Source: Nitrospinota bacterium (lineage in GTDB: Bacteria > JADFOP01). Taken from it: a DNA stretch of 19,700 nt. The number at the start of each line of letters is the position of its first letter. The first letter of the stretch is position 1. Below, in pieces: positions 1-7,359 of this stretch. Both the position numbers and the translations under genes were made by a program. Under the pieces are notes generated by a model. That model searched no databases. It was not told where the DNA came from and worked only from the letters and a program-made list of their open reading frames with translations. The stretch covers positions 1 through 19,700 of the forward strand of contig JADFOP010000041.1 of assembly GCA_022562795.1 (NCBI GenBank). The letters are read 5' to 3'.

Positions 1-1
1 G

Positions 2-892
2 CAACTGAAGGGTGAGGTCACCGAGCGCCATCGGGCCGAGGAGGAGCATGGAAAGGTCCGCGAGACCCTGGAAAGTCAGCTCCAGAATCGGACCGATGAT
101 CTGAAGGTGGCCCATGAGCATCTGAAGAGTGAGGTCACCGTGCGCCAGCGGGTCGAGGAGGAGCTTGGAAAGGTCCGTGAGACCCTGGAAAGTCAGCTCC
201 AGAATCGGACCGATGATCTGAAGGCGGCCCATGAGCAACTGAAGAGTGAGGTCAACGAGCGACAGCGGGCCGAGGAGGCGCAACGGTCCCAAAATGAGTT
301 CATCGAAAACGTGGTCCAGAACATCAAGGACGGGCTGGTTGTATTCGACAGGGACCTCCGCATCACCTATTGGAACAACGCCATGGAGGAGATTTCAGGA
401 ACGGCTGCAGACGAGGTACTAGGGAAGGTGGCCTTGGAAGTTTTCCCCCACCTCATTGAGGAGGGCGTGGATGAGCTGCTCAAAGCCGCCCTGGCGGGTC
501 AGGACGCTGCGAGGTCAAATATTTCTCATAAGACTTCGAATGGAAAGGTCAGGCGTACGAATGAAAGATATCTGCCCATGCGGGATCTGGCGGGAGATGT
601 CACTGGGGCGCTGGCCATTGTGGAAGATGTGACGGAGGCGCTCCGCTTGAAACTGTATGTAGACCACCTCGAGGAAGAGTTCAAGGAGTGCATGCTCGTC
701 GATATCGCCATGGGCATCATCATACAGGAGTTTGCCCTGTCGGCGGCTCAGGGCTATCGATTAATTAAGAAGCATAGCCTGGACAAGAAAAGAAAGGTGG
801 GAGAGGTGGCTATGGAAATTATTACTTTATTTGGGTCTCCCGAAGAGCAGAAAAAATCTGGGAAAAGATTTATTGGATCGATTGATGAATAA
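2..892 (+). CDS. PAS-ANTAR sensory/antitermination protein, 5' end outside window
   Basis: The frame is open from base 2, so the gene begins upstream of the window; 296 residues are visible. The first ~95 residues are a charged coiled coil built from a 39-residue repeat (RAEEELGKVRETLESQLQNR and onward). A PAS sensor domain follows (around IENVVQNIKDGLVVFDRDLR to GALAIVEDVTEA). The C-terminal ~60 residues look like an ANTAR domain: a helical segment with AMGIIIQEFALSAAQGYRLI and then VGEVAMEIITLF, matching the three-helix pattern 'A.GiLm...g.s...A...lr..a...r..l.eVA..ii'. ANTAR domains bind RNA hairpins and prevent transcription termination, so this is probably a signal-responsive antiterminator. 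The family assignments come from recalled patterns; the ANTAR call is good but not certain because the domain is divergent. The gene just downstream shares the same coiled-coil repeats. Confidence 0.75.
   Translation, partial: QLKGEVTERHRAEEEHGKVRETLESQLQNRTDDLKVAHEHLKSEVTVRQRVEEELGKVRETLESQLQNRTDDLKAAHEQLKSEVNERQRAEEAQRSQNEFIENVVQNIKDGLVVFDRDLRITYWNNAMEEISGTAADEVLGKVALEVFPHLIEEGVDELLKAALAGQDAARSNISHKTSNGKVRRTNERYLPMRDLAGDVTGALAIVEDVTEALRLKLYVDHLEEEFKECMLVDIAMGIIIQEFALSAAQGYRLIKKHSLDKKRKVGEVAMEIITLFGSPEEQKKSGKRFIGSIDE
50..283 (+). repeat. Tandem 117-bp coding repeat (coiled coil), two units
   Basis: GGAAAGGTCC recurs at 50 and 167, exactly 117 bp (39 codons) apart, with nearly identical sequence between. 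The frame is kept, so each unit adds 39 residues of coiled coil. A partial unit precedes position 50, so the array probably continues to the left of the window. Confidence 0.9.
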
Positions 893-964
893 TTTGAGGT
901 TAGCGGGGATGAGACGAAAGGTGAAGGCAAGACAAAAGGCCAACTTTGAAAGGAGGTGGTAAAA

Positions 965-1765
965 ATGCATCAAGAGAGACACCAAAGGATTGCTGAACGG
1001 CTTGCTCAATTGGGCGAAACATCTGACAACGAGTTCAGGCGGTTAAAAGGGGAGGCGCAGGAAGCCAAAGCCTACGCCGAGACCATCTTGGAGACGGTGC
1101 GGGAACCCTTTGTAGTCCTCAATGGGGACCTATGCGTGGTATCGGCAAATCAGTCTTTCTACCAGACATTCCAGGTCTCACCGGAGGAGGTGGATGGCCA
1201 CCTCATCTACAAGATGGGCAACGACCAGTGGGACATTCCCCGGTTGCGGGCGCTGCTGGAGGAGATGCTCCCGAAGGACACCCAGGTCCAGGACTTTGAG
1301 GTGGACCATGCGTTTCCGAAGATCGGGCGTAGGGCGATGCTGCTCAATGCCCGTCGCATCTCTCGGGATAACGGGGGAACCCCTTTGATTCTCCTCGCCC
1401 TTGAGGATATCACAGAGCGCCAGCGGGCCGAGGAGGAGCTTGGAAAGGTCCGCGAGACCCTGGAGAGTCAGCTCCAGAATCGGACCGATGAACTGAAGGC
1501 GGCTCATGAGCAACGGAAGGGTGAGGTCACCGAACGCAAGCGGGCCGAGGAGGAGCTTGGAAAGGTCCGCGAGACCCTGGAAAGTCAGCTCCAGAATAGG
1601 ACCGATGATCTGAAGGCGGCCCATGAGCAACTGAAGAGTGAGGTTACCGAGCGCAAGCGGTTGGAGGAGGAGATGAGTTCCCTCGAAGACCTCATCGAGA
1701 ACGAAGTCCAAAGCATCCGGGACAAGCTGGTCGCCGACGGACGGGCTACAAAGCCAACCTCATGA
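965..1765 (+). CDS. PAS-domain coiled-coil protein, probably C-terminally truncated
   Basis: The ATG at 965 is chosen because AAAGGAGGTGG lies just upstream (949-959), a near-perfect ribosome-binding site that overlaps the alternative GTG at 956. The protein has 266 residues. A PAS domain occupies about residues 37-150 (ETVREPFVVLNGDLCVVSAN, then DQWDIPRLRALLEEMLPKD and RRAMLLNARRI); this version is typical of chemotaxis-linked and histidine-kinase proteins. Two copies of the 39-residue coiled coil shared with the upstream gene follow. The end (DLIENEVQSIRDKLVADG, then RATKPTS and stop) matches the start of the PAS domain of the upstream protein (EFIENVVQNIKDGLVVFDRD) and then breaks off. No kinase or ANTAR domain remains. 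I infer a paralogue that lost its C-terminal PAS-ANTAR half. Confidence 0.75.
   Translation: MHQERHQRIAERLAQLGETSDNEFRRLKGEAQEAKAYAETILETVREPFVVLNGDLCVVSANQSFYQTFQVSPEEVDGHLIYKMGNDQWDIPRLRALLEEMLPKDTQVQDFEVDHAFPKIGRRAMLLNARRISRDNGGTPLILLALEDITERQRAEEELGKVRETLESQLQNRTDELKAAHEQRKGEVTERKRAEEELGKVRETLESQLQNRTDDLKAAHEQLKSEVTERKRLEEEMSSLEDLIENEVQSIRDKLVADGRATKPTS
1442..1675 (+). repeat. Second 117-bp coding repeat array, near-identical to that at 50-283
   Basis: GGAAAGGTCC occurs at 1442 and 1559, again 117 bp apart. The second unit here differs from the second unit of the upstream gene by only a few bases over about 90 bp, although the PAS domains of the two proteins are unrelated at this level. 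This suggests recent duplication or gene conversion between the arrays. Confidence 0.9.
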
Positions 1766-1820
1766 TGACGGCCGACAGCCAGGTTACCACAATATTCGGG
1801 CCATCCTTGATGGGGGGGAA

Positions 1821-2243
1821 TTGAAGAGGATACGGTGGAGGTGGTCGCCGAGCAGCATCCCTGAGGTTGCCCACCGCCAGTGGTGCGCTCTCTATGAGAC
1901 GTTCACCGGCCCGGTGGGGGCCACAGTCCACCTCCTGGAGCCGGAAAAGGACCTGCCTGACATGGTCTTCACCGCCTCGGACATGCACACCACCTGGCAA
2001 TGGGCCAAGCAGATCGCCGCCAGCGACTGGCTAGGGCGACATCCCTACCACCCCTACGGCGATTGGATGAAGCAGATCGCCCCGATGGAGACCTGGGAAC
2101 GCTGGCGGGGCGGACCGATGATCTTTCACCAGTCGCCCCTCAGAAGGCTTTGGGAAATTAATTTCCTCAGGGATTTGGAGCATCCGGTGAGAACCCCGCC
2201 TGCCAAACCGGACCCCCAGCCAAGCGTAGGTGACCGTCGGTAA
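1821..2243 (+). pseudogene. Chimeric remnant: amidinotransferase fragment joined to glycosyltransferase-like fragment
   Basis: This 140-codon frame carries pieces of two unrelated families. Residues 16-52 (HRQWCALYETFTGPVGATVH then LLEPEKDLPDMVFTA) match the N-terminal part of dimethylarginine dimethylaminohydrolase/arginine deiminase-like amidinotransferases, where the block normally ends LPDMVFTAN and is followed by the catalytic domain. Here it changes within two residues to MHTTWQWAKQIAASDWLGRH, then PYHPYGDWMKQIAP and GGPMIFHQSPL, which resembles the extracytoplasmic loop of polytopic GT39-type glycosyltransferases. Neither part has the rest of its protein, there is no convincing ribosome-binding site, and the C-terminus (PPAKPDPQPS) looks random. 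I read it as the scar of a deletion fusing two lost genes. Family identities are from memory of conserved blocks. Confidence 0.55.
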
Positions 2244-2343
2244 CGATGGGGCGCTAATCGAAAAAAGCGACCGGCCTGATTCCTTAACCTAAAGAAAGCT
2301 CTCTTGTCGAGAGTCTCCTGGGATAATTAATCCTAGGAATTTG

Positions 2344-2373
2344 TTGGACTTTTCCGCCCCCAGCATATATATT
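2344..2373 (+). promoter_or_regulatory. Putative sigma70-type promoter for leader element 1
   Basis: TTGGAC (2344-2349) is separated by 18 bp from TATATT (2368-2373); an overlapping TATAAT lies at 2375-2380. It sits about 30 bp upstream of the structured leader, as expected if the leader is at the 5' end of a transcript. The -35 box is imperfect. Confidence 0.4.
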
Positions 2374-2408
2374 ATATAATTAAAATAAAGTATCGTATCT
2401 CTCAATAA

Positions 2409-2496
2409 CCGCTATTCTGACCTTGGGGGAGTGAGTCAGTGAAAGCGGATTCTAGAAGCCAGGTTGCCCTTTAAGGAGGGTAGCTCGGCTTTTTTT
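2409..2496 (+). ncRNA. Structured leader RNA, copy 1: hairpin plus terminator-like hairpin
   Basis: P1 has a lower stem CCGCT/AGCGG (2409-2413 with 2444-2448), an upper stem CTGAC/GTCAG (2417-2421 with 2435-2439) and a 13-nt loop containing GGGGAG. P2 (2456-2491) pairs AAGCC with GGCTT and, after one mismatch, continues to a hexaloop TTAAGG (2471-2476); it is followed by seven T residues, so it is a good intrinsic terminator. The same layout, upper stem, loop length and TTGCCCTT segment recur at 19528-19616. That conservation with changed lower stems argues for a functional RNA, probably attenuation or antitermination. It matches none of the riboswitch consensus sequences I can recall. Confidence 0.6.
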
Positions 2497-2546
2497 ATTG
2501 TGAAATTTGACCTACGTGATAGGGGTCGGCCTTAAACTGGTACAAC

Positions 2547-2582
2547 ATTAAAGATGAAATGAAGAGCACCCTGGAGACCTGA
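2547..2582 (+). pseudogene. Start-lost, truncated remnant of a sensor-gene N-terminus
   Basis: Downstream of leader copy 1, GGTACAAC ATT AAA GAT GAA ATG AAG aligns with GGTACAAG ATG AAA GAT ACA AAG AAG downstream of leader copy 2 (19650-19675). The ATG is ATT here and the frame stops after 11 codons at TGA (2580-2582). I infer that the leader once preceded a paralogue of the right-edge sensor gene and that the coding part was lost. The next 125 bases hold a perfect 8-bp inverted repeat (CACCCTGG/CCAGGGTG, 2567-2595) and a 39-codon frame (2608-2727) that I do not recognise. Confidence 0.45.
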
Positions 2583-2851
2583 ATTCCCCAGGGTGTCGAT
2601 CAGGTTTATGGTGTGGTTGCTCCAGAGGAAGGTCACGGCTGCGGAGCTGATTGAGATGGGCTTCCGCGTGTTTTGGCCGCCTTCATATAGAAAGTGTAAC
2701 AAAAGGTCTGAAAAAGAGGAGATTTAGGTCATTGGCTATAAGCTGCCGCATAATCTCGGCTAAAATAAGGTTGTGGGCTAATGCGCTAAACTCCTTTGCC
2801 TAACAGCCGATAATATAATGGAGTTCTTTCAATTTTTAAAAAGGCGCAACC
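2583..2851. other. Intergenic/decayed stretch before the HD-GYP gene
   Basis: No gene can be supported here. A 39-codon frame at 2608-2727 (MVWLLQRKVTAAELIEMGFR and onward) has no ribosome-binding site and may be a fragment. A perfect -10 box TATAAT at 2814-2819 lies about 33 bp upstream of the next gene, without a clear -35 box. Confidence 0.4.
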
Positions 2852-3973
2852 ATGCGAGACCAAGATAGCACAGTACTTAACCATGCGCTCGATTCCTCAT
2901 CACGGAATGGGGAGAACCGCGAGAAGCATGTCTCTGACCCACAGCAACCAGACTCTGAGGTCTCCTCTTCCGTGGAGCTGTCGCCGGAGGGTGACCTCCT
3001 TTCTGACCTTCTGTACTGGCACGCGCGCAACGTAATTAGGGATCTATTTGACTGTGTGAGAAAGAAGCATCCGTGGGATCCGCTCGAAGCCCACATGCTG
3101 GCCTTCTCCCTTGTGGACAACGTCTTGACCAGCCAGTTCCTGCGGCCCTCCAACTTCATGGAGCATTACGAGCAGAGCCTCTTCCAGCGGGCGTTTTGCT
3201 TCGAGACCAACGTTTCGGATCTCGTGGAGCACACCCTCAAAGTCACCCTCTTAGCGACCAAGCTCGGCTCCCTTCTGAAGTACTCCCACTTTGAACTCGT
3301 CCGCCTCGCCTTAGAGTCTCTTTTCCACAACATGGGAATGGCCTTCATCTCGGGCAAAATCCTCAATAAACGCGGCGAGCTGACCCATGACGATAAAATT
3401 TCCATTCATATGCACCCGAAGATAGGGGCTGATTTTGTAAAAGAACTGGGCGAGAATTACAATTTCATTGCCGATGTTATCTATCAAGTGCACGAGCGGG
3501 AGAACGGGGAGGGCTACCCCGAGGGGCTCTCGGGAGACAGCATCCATATGGATGCCAAGATTATCGGCATCTGTGATGTCTACGTGGCTTTGTGCCAGGC
3601 CAGGATTAATCGAGAGGCCCTCACGCCTTACGAGGCCCTTCAGAAGATTCTTGATGATATGGAAGATCAGTTTGCCCCCAACATCGCCAACGCATTGCTG
3701 GAGGCTCTTTCCATGTATCCCGTGGGTAGCCTCATCCAGTTTGAGTCGGGTGAGATAGGGCAAGTCGTCGCGGCAAATCCACAAACACCCATGCGTCCCG
3801 TCGTCGAACGCCTTTCAGACACTACAGGCCATGTATATCCTCCCCAATTGGTGGATTTGGCCGAAGACTCATCGGTCAATATCAAGGCCATCCTCTCCAA
3901 AAGTATGCTTAAGGATATGATGAGCTCTATAGAGCGAGAAGGAATGCCAAGTAACGATGGCGAAGCCGCCTAA
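2852..3973 (+). CDS. Degenerate HD-GYP domain protein
   Basis: The protein has 373 residues. The first ~50 are hydrophilic and low in structure; an all-helical segment follows, then an HD-GYP domain at about residues 125-275. HD-GYP domains normally hydrolyse cyclic di-GMP using a two- or three-metal site. Visible landmarks are EHTLKV (H127), HNMGM at 159-163 where HDxGK is expected, HMHPKIGADF (H188), QVHERENGEGYP at 212-223 where HHE...GYP is expected, and D242 in the position of the usual DxYDAL. The GYP signature is kept, but the HD aspartate is Asn160, the lysine of HDxGK is Met and one of the tandem His is Val213. I infer weak or no hydrolysis; it may act as a c-di-GMP sensor or scaffold. 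The C-terminal ~90 residues resemble the tail found after such domains (PVGSLIQFESGEIGQVVAAN). The Shine-Dalgarno sequence is weak (AAAAAGGCG). Confidence 0.8.
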   Translation: MRDQDSTVLNHALDSSSRNGENREKHVSDPQQPDSEVSSSVELSPEGDLLSDLLYWHARNVIRDLFDCVRKKHPWDPLEAHMLAFSLVDNVLTSQFLRPSNFMEHYEQSLFQRAFCFETNVSDLVEHTLKVTLLATKLGSLLKYSHFELVRLALESLFHNMGMAFISGKILNKRGELTHDDKISIHMHPKIGADFVKELGENYNFIADVIYQVHERENGEGYPEGLSGDSIHMDAKIIGICDVYVALCQARINREALTPYEALQKILDDMEDQFAPNIANALLEALSMYPVGSLIQFESGEIGQVVAANPQTPMRPVVERLSDTTGHVYPPQLVDLAEDSSVNIKAILSKSMLKDMMSSIEREGMPSNDGEAA

Positions 3974-4044
3974 TTCACGCCCAGCCGCCTGGAACCTCTC
4001 TAATCATCTGCTGAATTAGCCCACTACCCTGAACAACGTTCGCT

Positions 4045-4073
4045 TTGACAGCCCCAGGGGGGCGTGGTATATA
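4045..4073 (+). promoter_or_regulatory. Strong sigma70-type promoter of the aldolase-dehydrogenase operon
   Basis: TTGACA (4045-4050), a 17-bp spacer and TATATA (4068-4073) stand 36 bp before the start codon at 4109. AGCCCC (4050-4055) and GGGGCT (4075-4080) form an inverted repeat around the -10 box, which could be a protein-binding site. Confidence 0.7.
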
Positions 4074-4108
4074 CGGGGCTCGACCTCGCCTAGGACGGAG
4101 GAGCGAAT

Positions 4109-5005
4109 GTGGAGTTACGAGGCATCCTCCCGCCCATCCCTACCCCTTTTAGGCCAGATGGCACTCTGGACCTCGAGTCCCTGAAAGCCAACCTTTCCAG
4201 GTGGAACACGACGGGGCTTGCCGGATACCTGGTGCTGGGCTCCAATGGCGAGGCGCCGCATCTAGCGGCCGAGGAGAAGCGGGCCGTTTTCGAAGCCGCC
4301 CGCGAGGCCATCCCGCCTAACTTGGTCTTCATGGCCGGAACCGGAGAGACTACGACCCGGGCCACCATCGCCACCACCCGCATGGCCGCCGAGGTCGGGG
4401 CTGACTGCGCCCTCGTCATCACCCCCTCCTTTTACCGTAGCAAGATGACTCCCGAGGTGTTGGCCGACCACTACCGGGCTGTGGCCGAGGCTACCTCCAT
4501 CCCCATCCTCCTCTACAACGTGCCGGCCTACACCGGGCTGAACTTCCCCCTCGAGGCGGTCTCAACCCTTGCCGAGCACGAGAACATCGTAGGGATCAAA
4601 GACAGCCTCGGCGACCTTGCCCAGCTCGGCCGCATCCTGAGTGAAACCCCCGAGGAGTTCAGAGTCCTTACAGGCAGTGCCCCTGCCTTTTACCCGGCCC
4701 TCTGCCTGGGCGCCCACGGGGGAGTCTTGGCCGTGGCCTGCCCCTTGCCGGAGCGATGCGTGGCTATTTACGAAGCCTTTCGGGCCGGCGACCATGCCGC
4801 CGCCCGCGCCGGCCAGTTCGCCCTCCTTAAGGTGGCCCGGCTGGTGACGGCCGCCCACGGCATAGGGGGCCTCAAGGCCGCTCTCGACCACCTGGGCTAC
4901 TACGGCGGGTCACCCAGGGCGCCGCTGCCTTCGCCTGGCCCAGAGGTGAAACGCGCCATAGCCGAGGCCCTCGACGCCCTCGGCCCGGTAGACGCCGAAG
5001 CCTGA
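4109..5005 (+). CDS. DapA/HOGA-family class I aldolase (dihydrodipicolinate synthase-like)
   Basis: This 298-residue protein is a typical (beta/alpha)8 member of the N-acetylneuraminate lyase/DapA superfamily, which cleaves or condenses 2-oxo acids through a Schiff base. The catalytic residues are visible: Tyr136 in LLYNVPAYTG and the Schiff-base Lys164 in GIKDSLGD. The substrate loop reads GSNGE (44-48), as in 4-hydroxy-2-oxoglutarate aldolases, rather than the GTTGE of DapA, so lysine synthesis is less likely than catabolism of a 2-oxo (sugar) acid. The GTG at 4109 is chosen because ACGGAGGAG (4095-4103) precedes it; the ATG at 4107 is in another frame. The dehydrogenase starts 41 bp downstream, which suggests an operon and a shared small catabolic pathway. 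Confidence 0.88.
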   Translation: MELRGILPPIPTPFRPDGTLDLESLKANLSRWNTTGLAGYLVLGSNGEAPHLAAEEKRAVFEAAREAIPPNLVFMAGTGETTTRATIATTRMAAEVGADCALVITPSFYRSKMTPEVLADHYRAVAEATSIPILLYNVPAYTGLNFPLEAVSTLAEHENIVGIKDSLGDLAQLGRILSETPEEFRVLTGSAPAFYPALCLGAHGGVLAVACPLPERCVAIYEAFRAGDHAAARAGQFALLKVARLVTAAHGIGGLKAALDHLGYYGGSPRAPLPSPGPEVKRAIAEALDALGPVDAEA

Positions 5006-5046
5006 GGCCATAGATTAAGAGGCGACGCCCGTCCCCCCTTTCGAAA

Positions 5047-6003
5047 ATGCGTGCCCTAACCTACATCGACCGGCTCCGGCTGGAGACCTCCTACCCCGTA
5101 CCGGAACGCCTGCCAGGCGAGGCTCTCCTGAGGGTCCGGGTGGCGGGCATCTGCGCGACCGACTTAGAGCTCATTCGGGGCTACATGGACTTCGAGGGGG
5201 TGTTGGGCCACGAGTTCGTCGCCGAGGTGGTCGAGGCCGACACTCCCGCCCTGGTGGGCCGGCGGGTGGTGGGAGAGATTAACTGCCCGTGCCGCGAATG
5301 CCCCACCTGCGCCGAAGGTCTGCAGAACCACTGCCCGGGCAGGACGGTCCTCGGCATCCTCGAGCGCGATGGGGCCTTCGCCGACTACACCACCCTTCCG
5401 GAGGCTTGCCTCCACCAGATACCGGAGGAGCTGGACGAGCGGGTCGCCGTCTTCGCCGAACCTCTAGCGGCGGCCCTCCGGGTGCTGGAGCAGGCGCCCG
5501 TTGACGGGGAGACCACCGTTTGCGTGCTGGGCGACGGCAAGCTGGGCATGCTGGTGGCCCAGGTCCTCCATACCACGGGCTGCCGGCTCACGGTGCTCGG
5601 CCACCACGAGGAGAAGCTCGATATTCTAAGGGCCCGTGGAATAGCGGCCAGCCTGGCCGAGGAGGCGCCGGGGGTGCGATACCAGGTGGTGGTGGATGCT
5701 ACCGGCTTGCCCGAAGGGCTTGGCCAGGCACTGGGCCTCGTGGCTCCCCGGGGGACCGTTGTGCTGAAGACCACTGTCGCGGGAGAAACCACGCTAACCC
5801 TGGCCCCGGTGGTCATCGACGAGGTAACCGTCGTCGGCAGCCGCTGCGGGCCACTTGATAAGGCCGTAGAGTGGCTCGCTGCCGGGCGGGTGGAGGTGGA
5901 GCCCCTCATCGAGGCGGCATATCCCCTCTCCGAAGGCATCGAGGCCTTCGGGCACGCCGCCCGCCGGGGCGCCCGGAAAATTCTCCTCACTATGGATTCC
6001 TGA
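5047..6003 (+). CDS. Zinc-dependent MDR alcohol/polyol dehydrogenase
   Basis: This 318-residue protein is a medium-chain dehydrogenase/reductase. The N-terminal GroES-like domain carries catalytic zinc ligands Cys36 (GICATDLE) and His55-Glu56 (LGHEF), with Glu138 (FAEPLAAAL) as the likely third position. The structural zinc site is the classical Cys82-x2-Cys85-x2-Cys88-x7-Cys96. The NAD(P)-binding Rossmann motif is GDGKLG (162-167). It oxidises an alcohol or sugar alcohol with NAD(P); the substrate is not readable. It is slightly short for the family (about 340) but nothing essential is missing. It lies 41 bp after the aldolase gene, so a sequential pathway is likely: oxidation of a hydroxy compound and retro-aldol cleavage of an oxo acid. 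Confidence 0.88.
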   Translation: MRALTYIDRLRLETSYPVPERLPGEALLRVRVAGICATDLELIRGYMDFEGVLGHEFVAEVVEADTPALVGRRVVGEINCPCRECPTCAEGLQNHCPGRTVLGILERDGAFADYTTLPEACLHQIPEELDERVAVFAEPLAAALRVLEQAPVDGETTVCVLGDGKLGMLVAQVLHTTGCRLTVLGHHEEKLDILRARGIAASLAEEAPGVRYQVVVDATGLPEGLGQALGLVAPRGTVVLKTTVAGETTLTLAPVVIDEVTVVGSRCGPLDKAVEWLAAGRVEVEPLIEAAYPLSEGIEAFGHAARRGARKILLTMDS

Positions 6004-6049
6004 GAGGCGGCTTGCGTGATGGGGAGAGGCTGACTTGAAGCGTCCTTCG

Positions 6050-7120
6050 CTAGGGGTATAGTTTCTTAAAGACTTCGTGGGCACGGGAAGATTTGAGGCT
6101 CTTCAGGTGTCCGTAAGCCTTCACGGCCCCTTCTCGTCTGCCCGCCTTGAGGTACGTATTGGCGGCTTCATACAGATAATGATCCGCCAGCGCCCTGCGC
6201 CCTTTTAAAGCATAGACCACTCCGAGGTGGTAGTTTGCCTCGGCTAAGTCTGGCTTATGGTGAATGGCTGCTTTGTAAGAGGCGATGGCCTTATCCGAAT
6301 GGCCCTTCTTCTCGTAAGCCATGCCGAGGTTGCGGTGGGCCTCTGCCAGGTCCGGCTTATGGCGGATTGCCTCTTCGTACGAAGCGATGGCGGCCTCGTT
6401 CCAGCCCTTCTTCTCATAGGCCATGCCGAGGTTGAGGTGGGCCTCTGCCAGGTCCGGCTTAAGGCGGATTGCCTCTTCGTACGAGGCGATGCTGGCGTCC
6501 AACGAGCCATCGGTCCTGCTGCGGGCCATGCCGAGGCTGTAGTGAGCCTCTGTCAGGTCCGGCTCCAGGCGAACCGCCTCTTTGTAAGAGGCCGTAGCCT
6601 CATCACGCTGTCCCATATCCTCGTAGGTCTTTCCTAGATAGAGATGGGCCCTCGCATTATCGGGCCGGAGGCTGATGATTCTCTTATAGACTGCGACGGC
6701 TTCCGCATCTTGGCCCTTTTTTTTATGGACGTCGGCCAGAAAGAAATGCAGGTCGACATCCGGCTTAAGAAGAATGGCCTCCCAGTATATGGAAATAGCA
6801 GTATCCAGATCCCCTTTGCCCAAATAGGCTCCCGCGAGCGCCCCGAGCGAGAAACTGATCTTTTGAGAGTCGGTCTCAAGGTCGAGAGCTTCCTTACACA
6901 AAATGATGTTTGTCTCCCAATCAGGGTTACGTCCCTGGAGGGCAAGAGCCCTATTTGCGCCTGAGGTCTTCACACATCGGCGCCACGGGGCCATCTCTTT
7001 CCGTGATGAAACTACCTCCCCGACCGCCCATTCAGGCGAGAGAACCGAGCCGCTGCACAAGACCCCAAGCAGCGTGGCTGCGACAGCAACCTCAAGTAAG
7101 CGGCGGTGGCTCCGTCTCAC
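6050..7120 (-). CDS. Exported tetratricopeptide-repeat protein
   Basis: This 356-residue protein starts with a basic stretch and a hydrophobic segment (LLEVAVAATLLGVLCSG), so it is probably exported or membrane-anchored. From about residue 88 it is a chain of 34-residue TPR units with the consensus AEAHLNLGMAYEKKG and AIASYEEAIRHKPDL. Three central units are almost identical, also in DNA (102-bp periodicity across about 6240-6540), which indicates recent repeat expansion. TPRs bind other proteins; the partner is unknown. The GTG start (complement of 7118-7120) has CGGGGGAACTG upstream. It converges with the dehydrogenase gene across a 46-bp gap. Confidence 0.85.
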   Translation of the reverse strand: MRRSHRRLLEVAVAATLLGVLCSGSVLSPEWAVGEVVSSRKEMAPWRRCVKTSGANRALALQGRNPDWETNIILCKEALDLETDSQKISFSLGALAGAYLGKGDLDTAISIYWEAILLKPDVDLHFFLADVHKKKGQDAEAVAVYKRIISLRPDNARAHLYLGKTYEDMGQRDEATASYKEAVRLEPDLTEAHYSLGMARSRTDGSLDASIASYEEAIRLKPDLAEAHLNLGMAYEKKGWNEAAIASYEEAIRHKPDLAEAHRNLGMAYEKKGHSDKAIASYKAAIHHKPDLAEANYHLGVVYALKGRRALADHYLYEAANTYLKAGRREGAVKAYGHLKSLKSSRAHEVFKKLYP

Positions 7121-7359
7121 ATCCAGTTCCCCCGAAAAATAATCCCCTTCCCAGGAATGGCCCTGGTAGAGGCGATAGACAATATATTTGACGATGGAAC
7201 GGAAAGAAACTTGCCCAGCAAGCCAGGACTATGTGCTATGGTATCTGCATATCAGCCCGCATGCTCCAAGCTTCTCCCTCAATATAGACTAACGGTAATA
7301 GGAGCGATGACTTTAATTAATTCGAGGGCCCTTACAATCATCATCAAGAGGAGAGCCTC

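Noticed and set aside
107-892. Gene start at GTG 107
   Set aside because: The frame is open to base 2 and encodes the same coiled-coil repeat, so the gene begins outside the window.
2409-2496. Canonical ANTAR dual-hexaloop motif or c-di-GMP (GEMM) riboswitch
   Set aside because: Neither copy shows two six-base loops with A at position 1 and G at position 4, and the conserved GEMM core sequences are absent.
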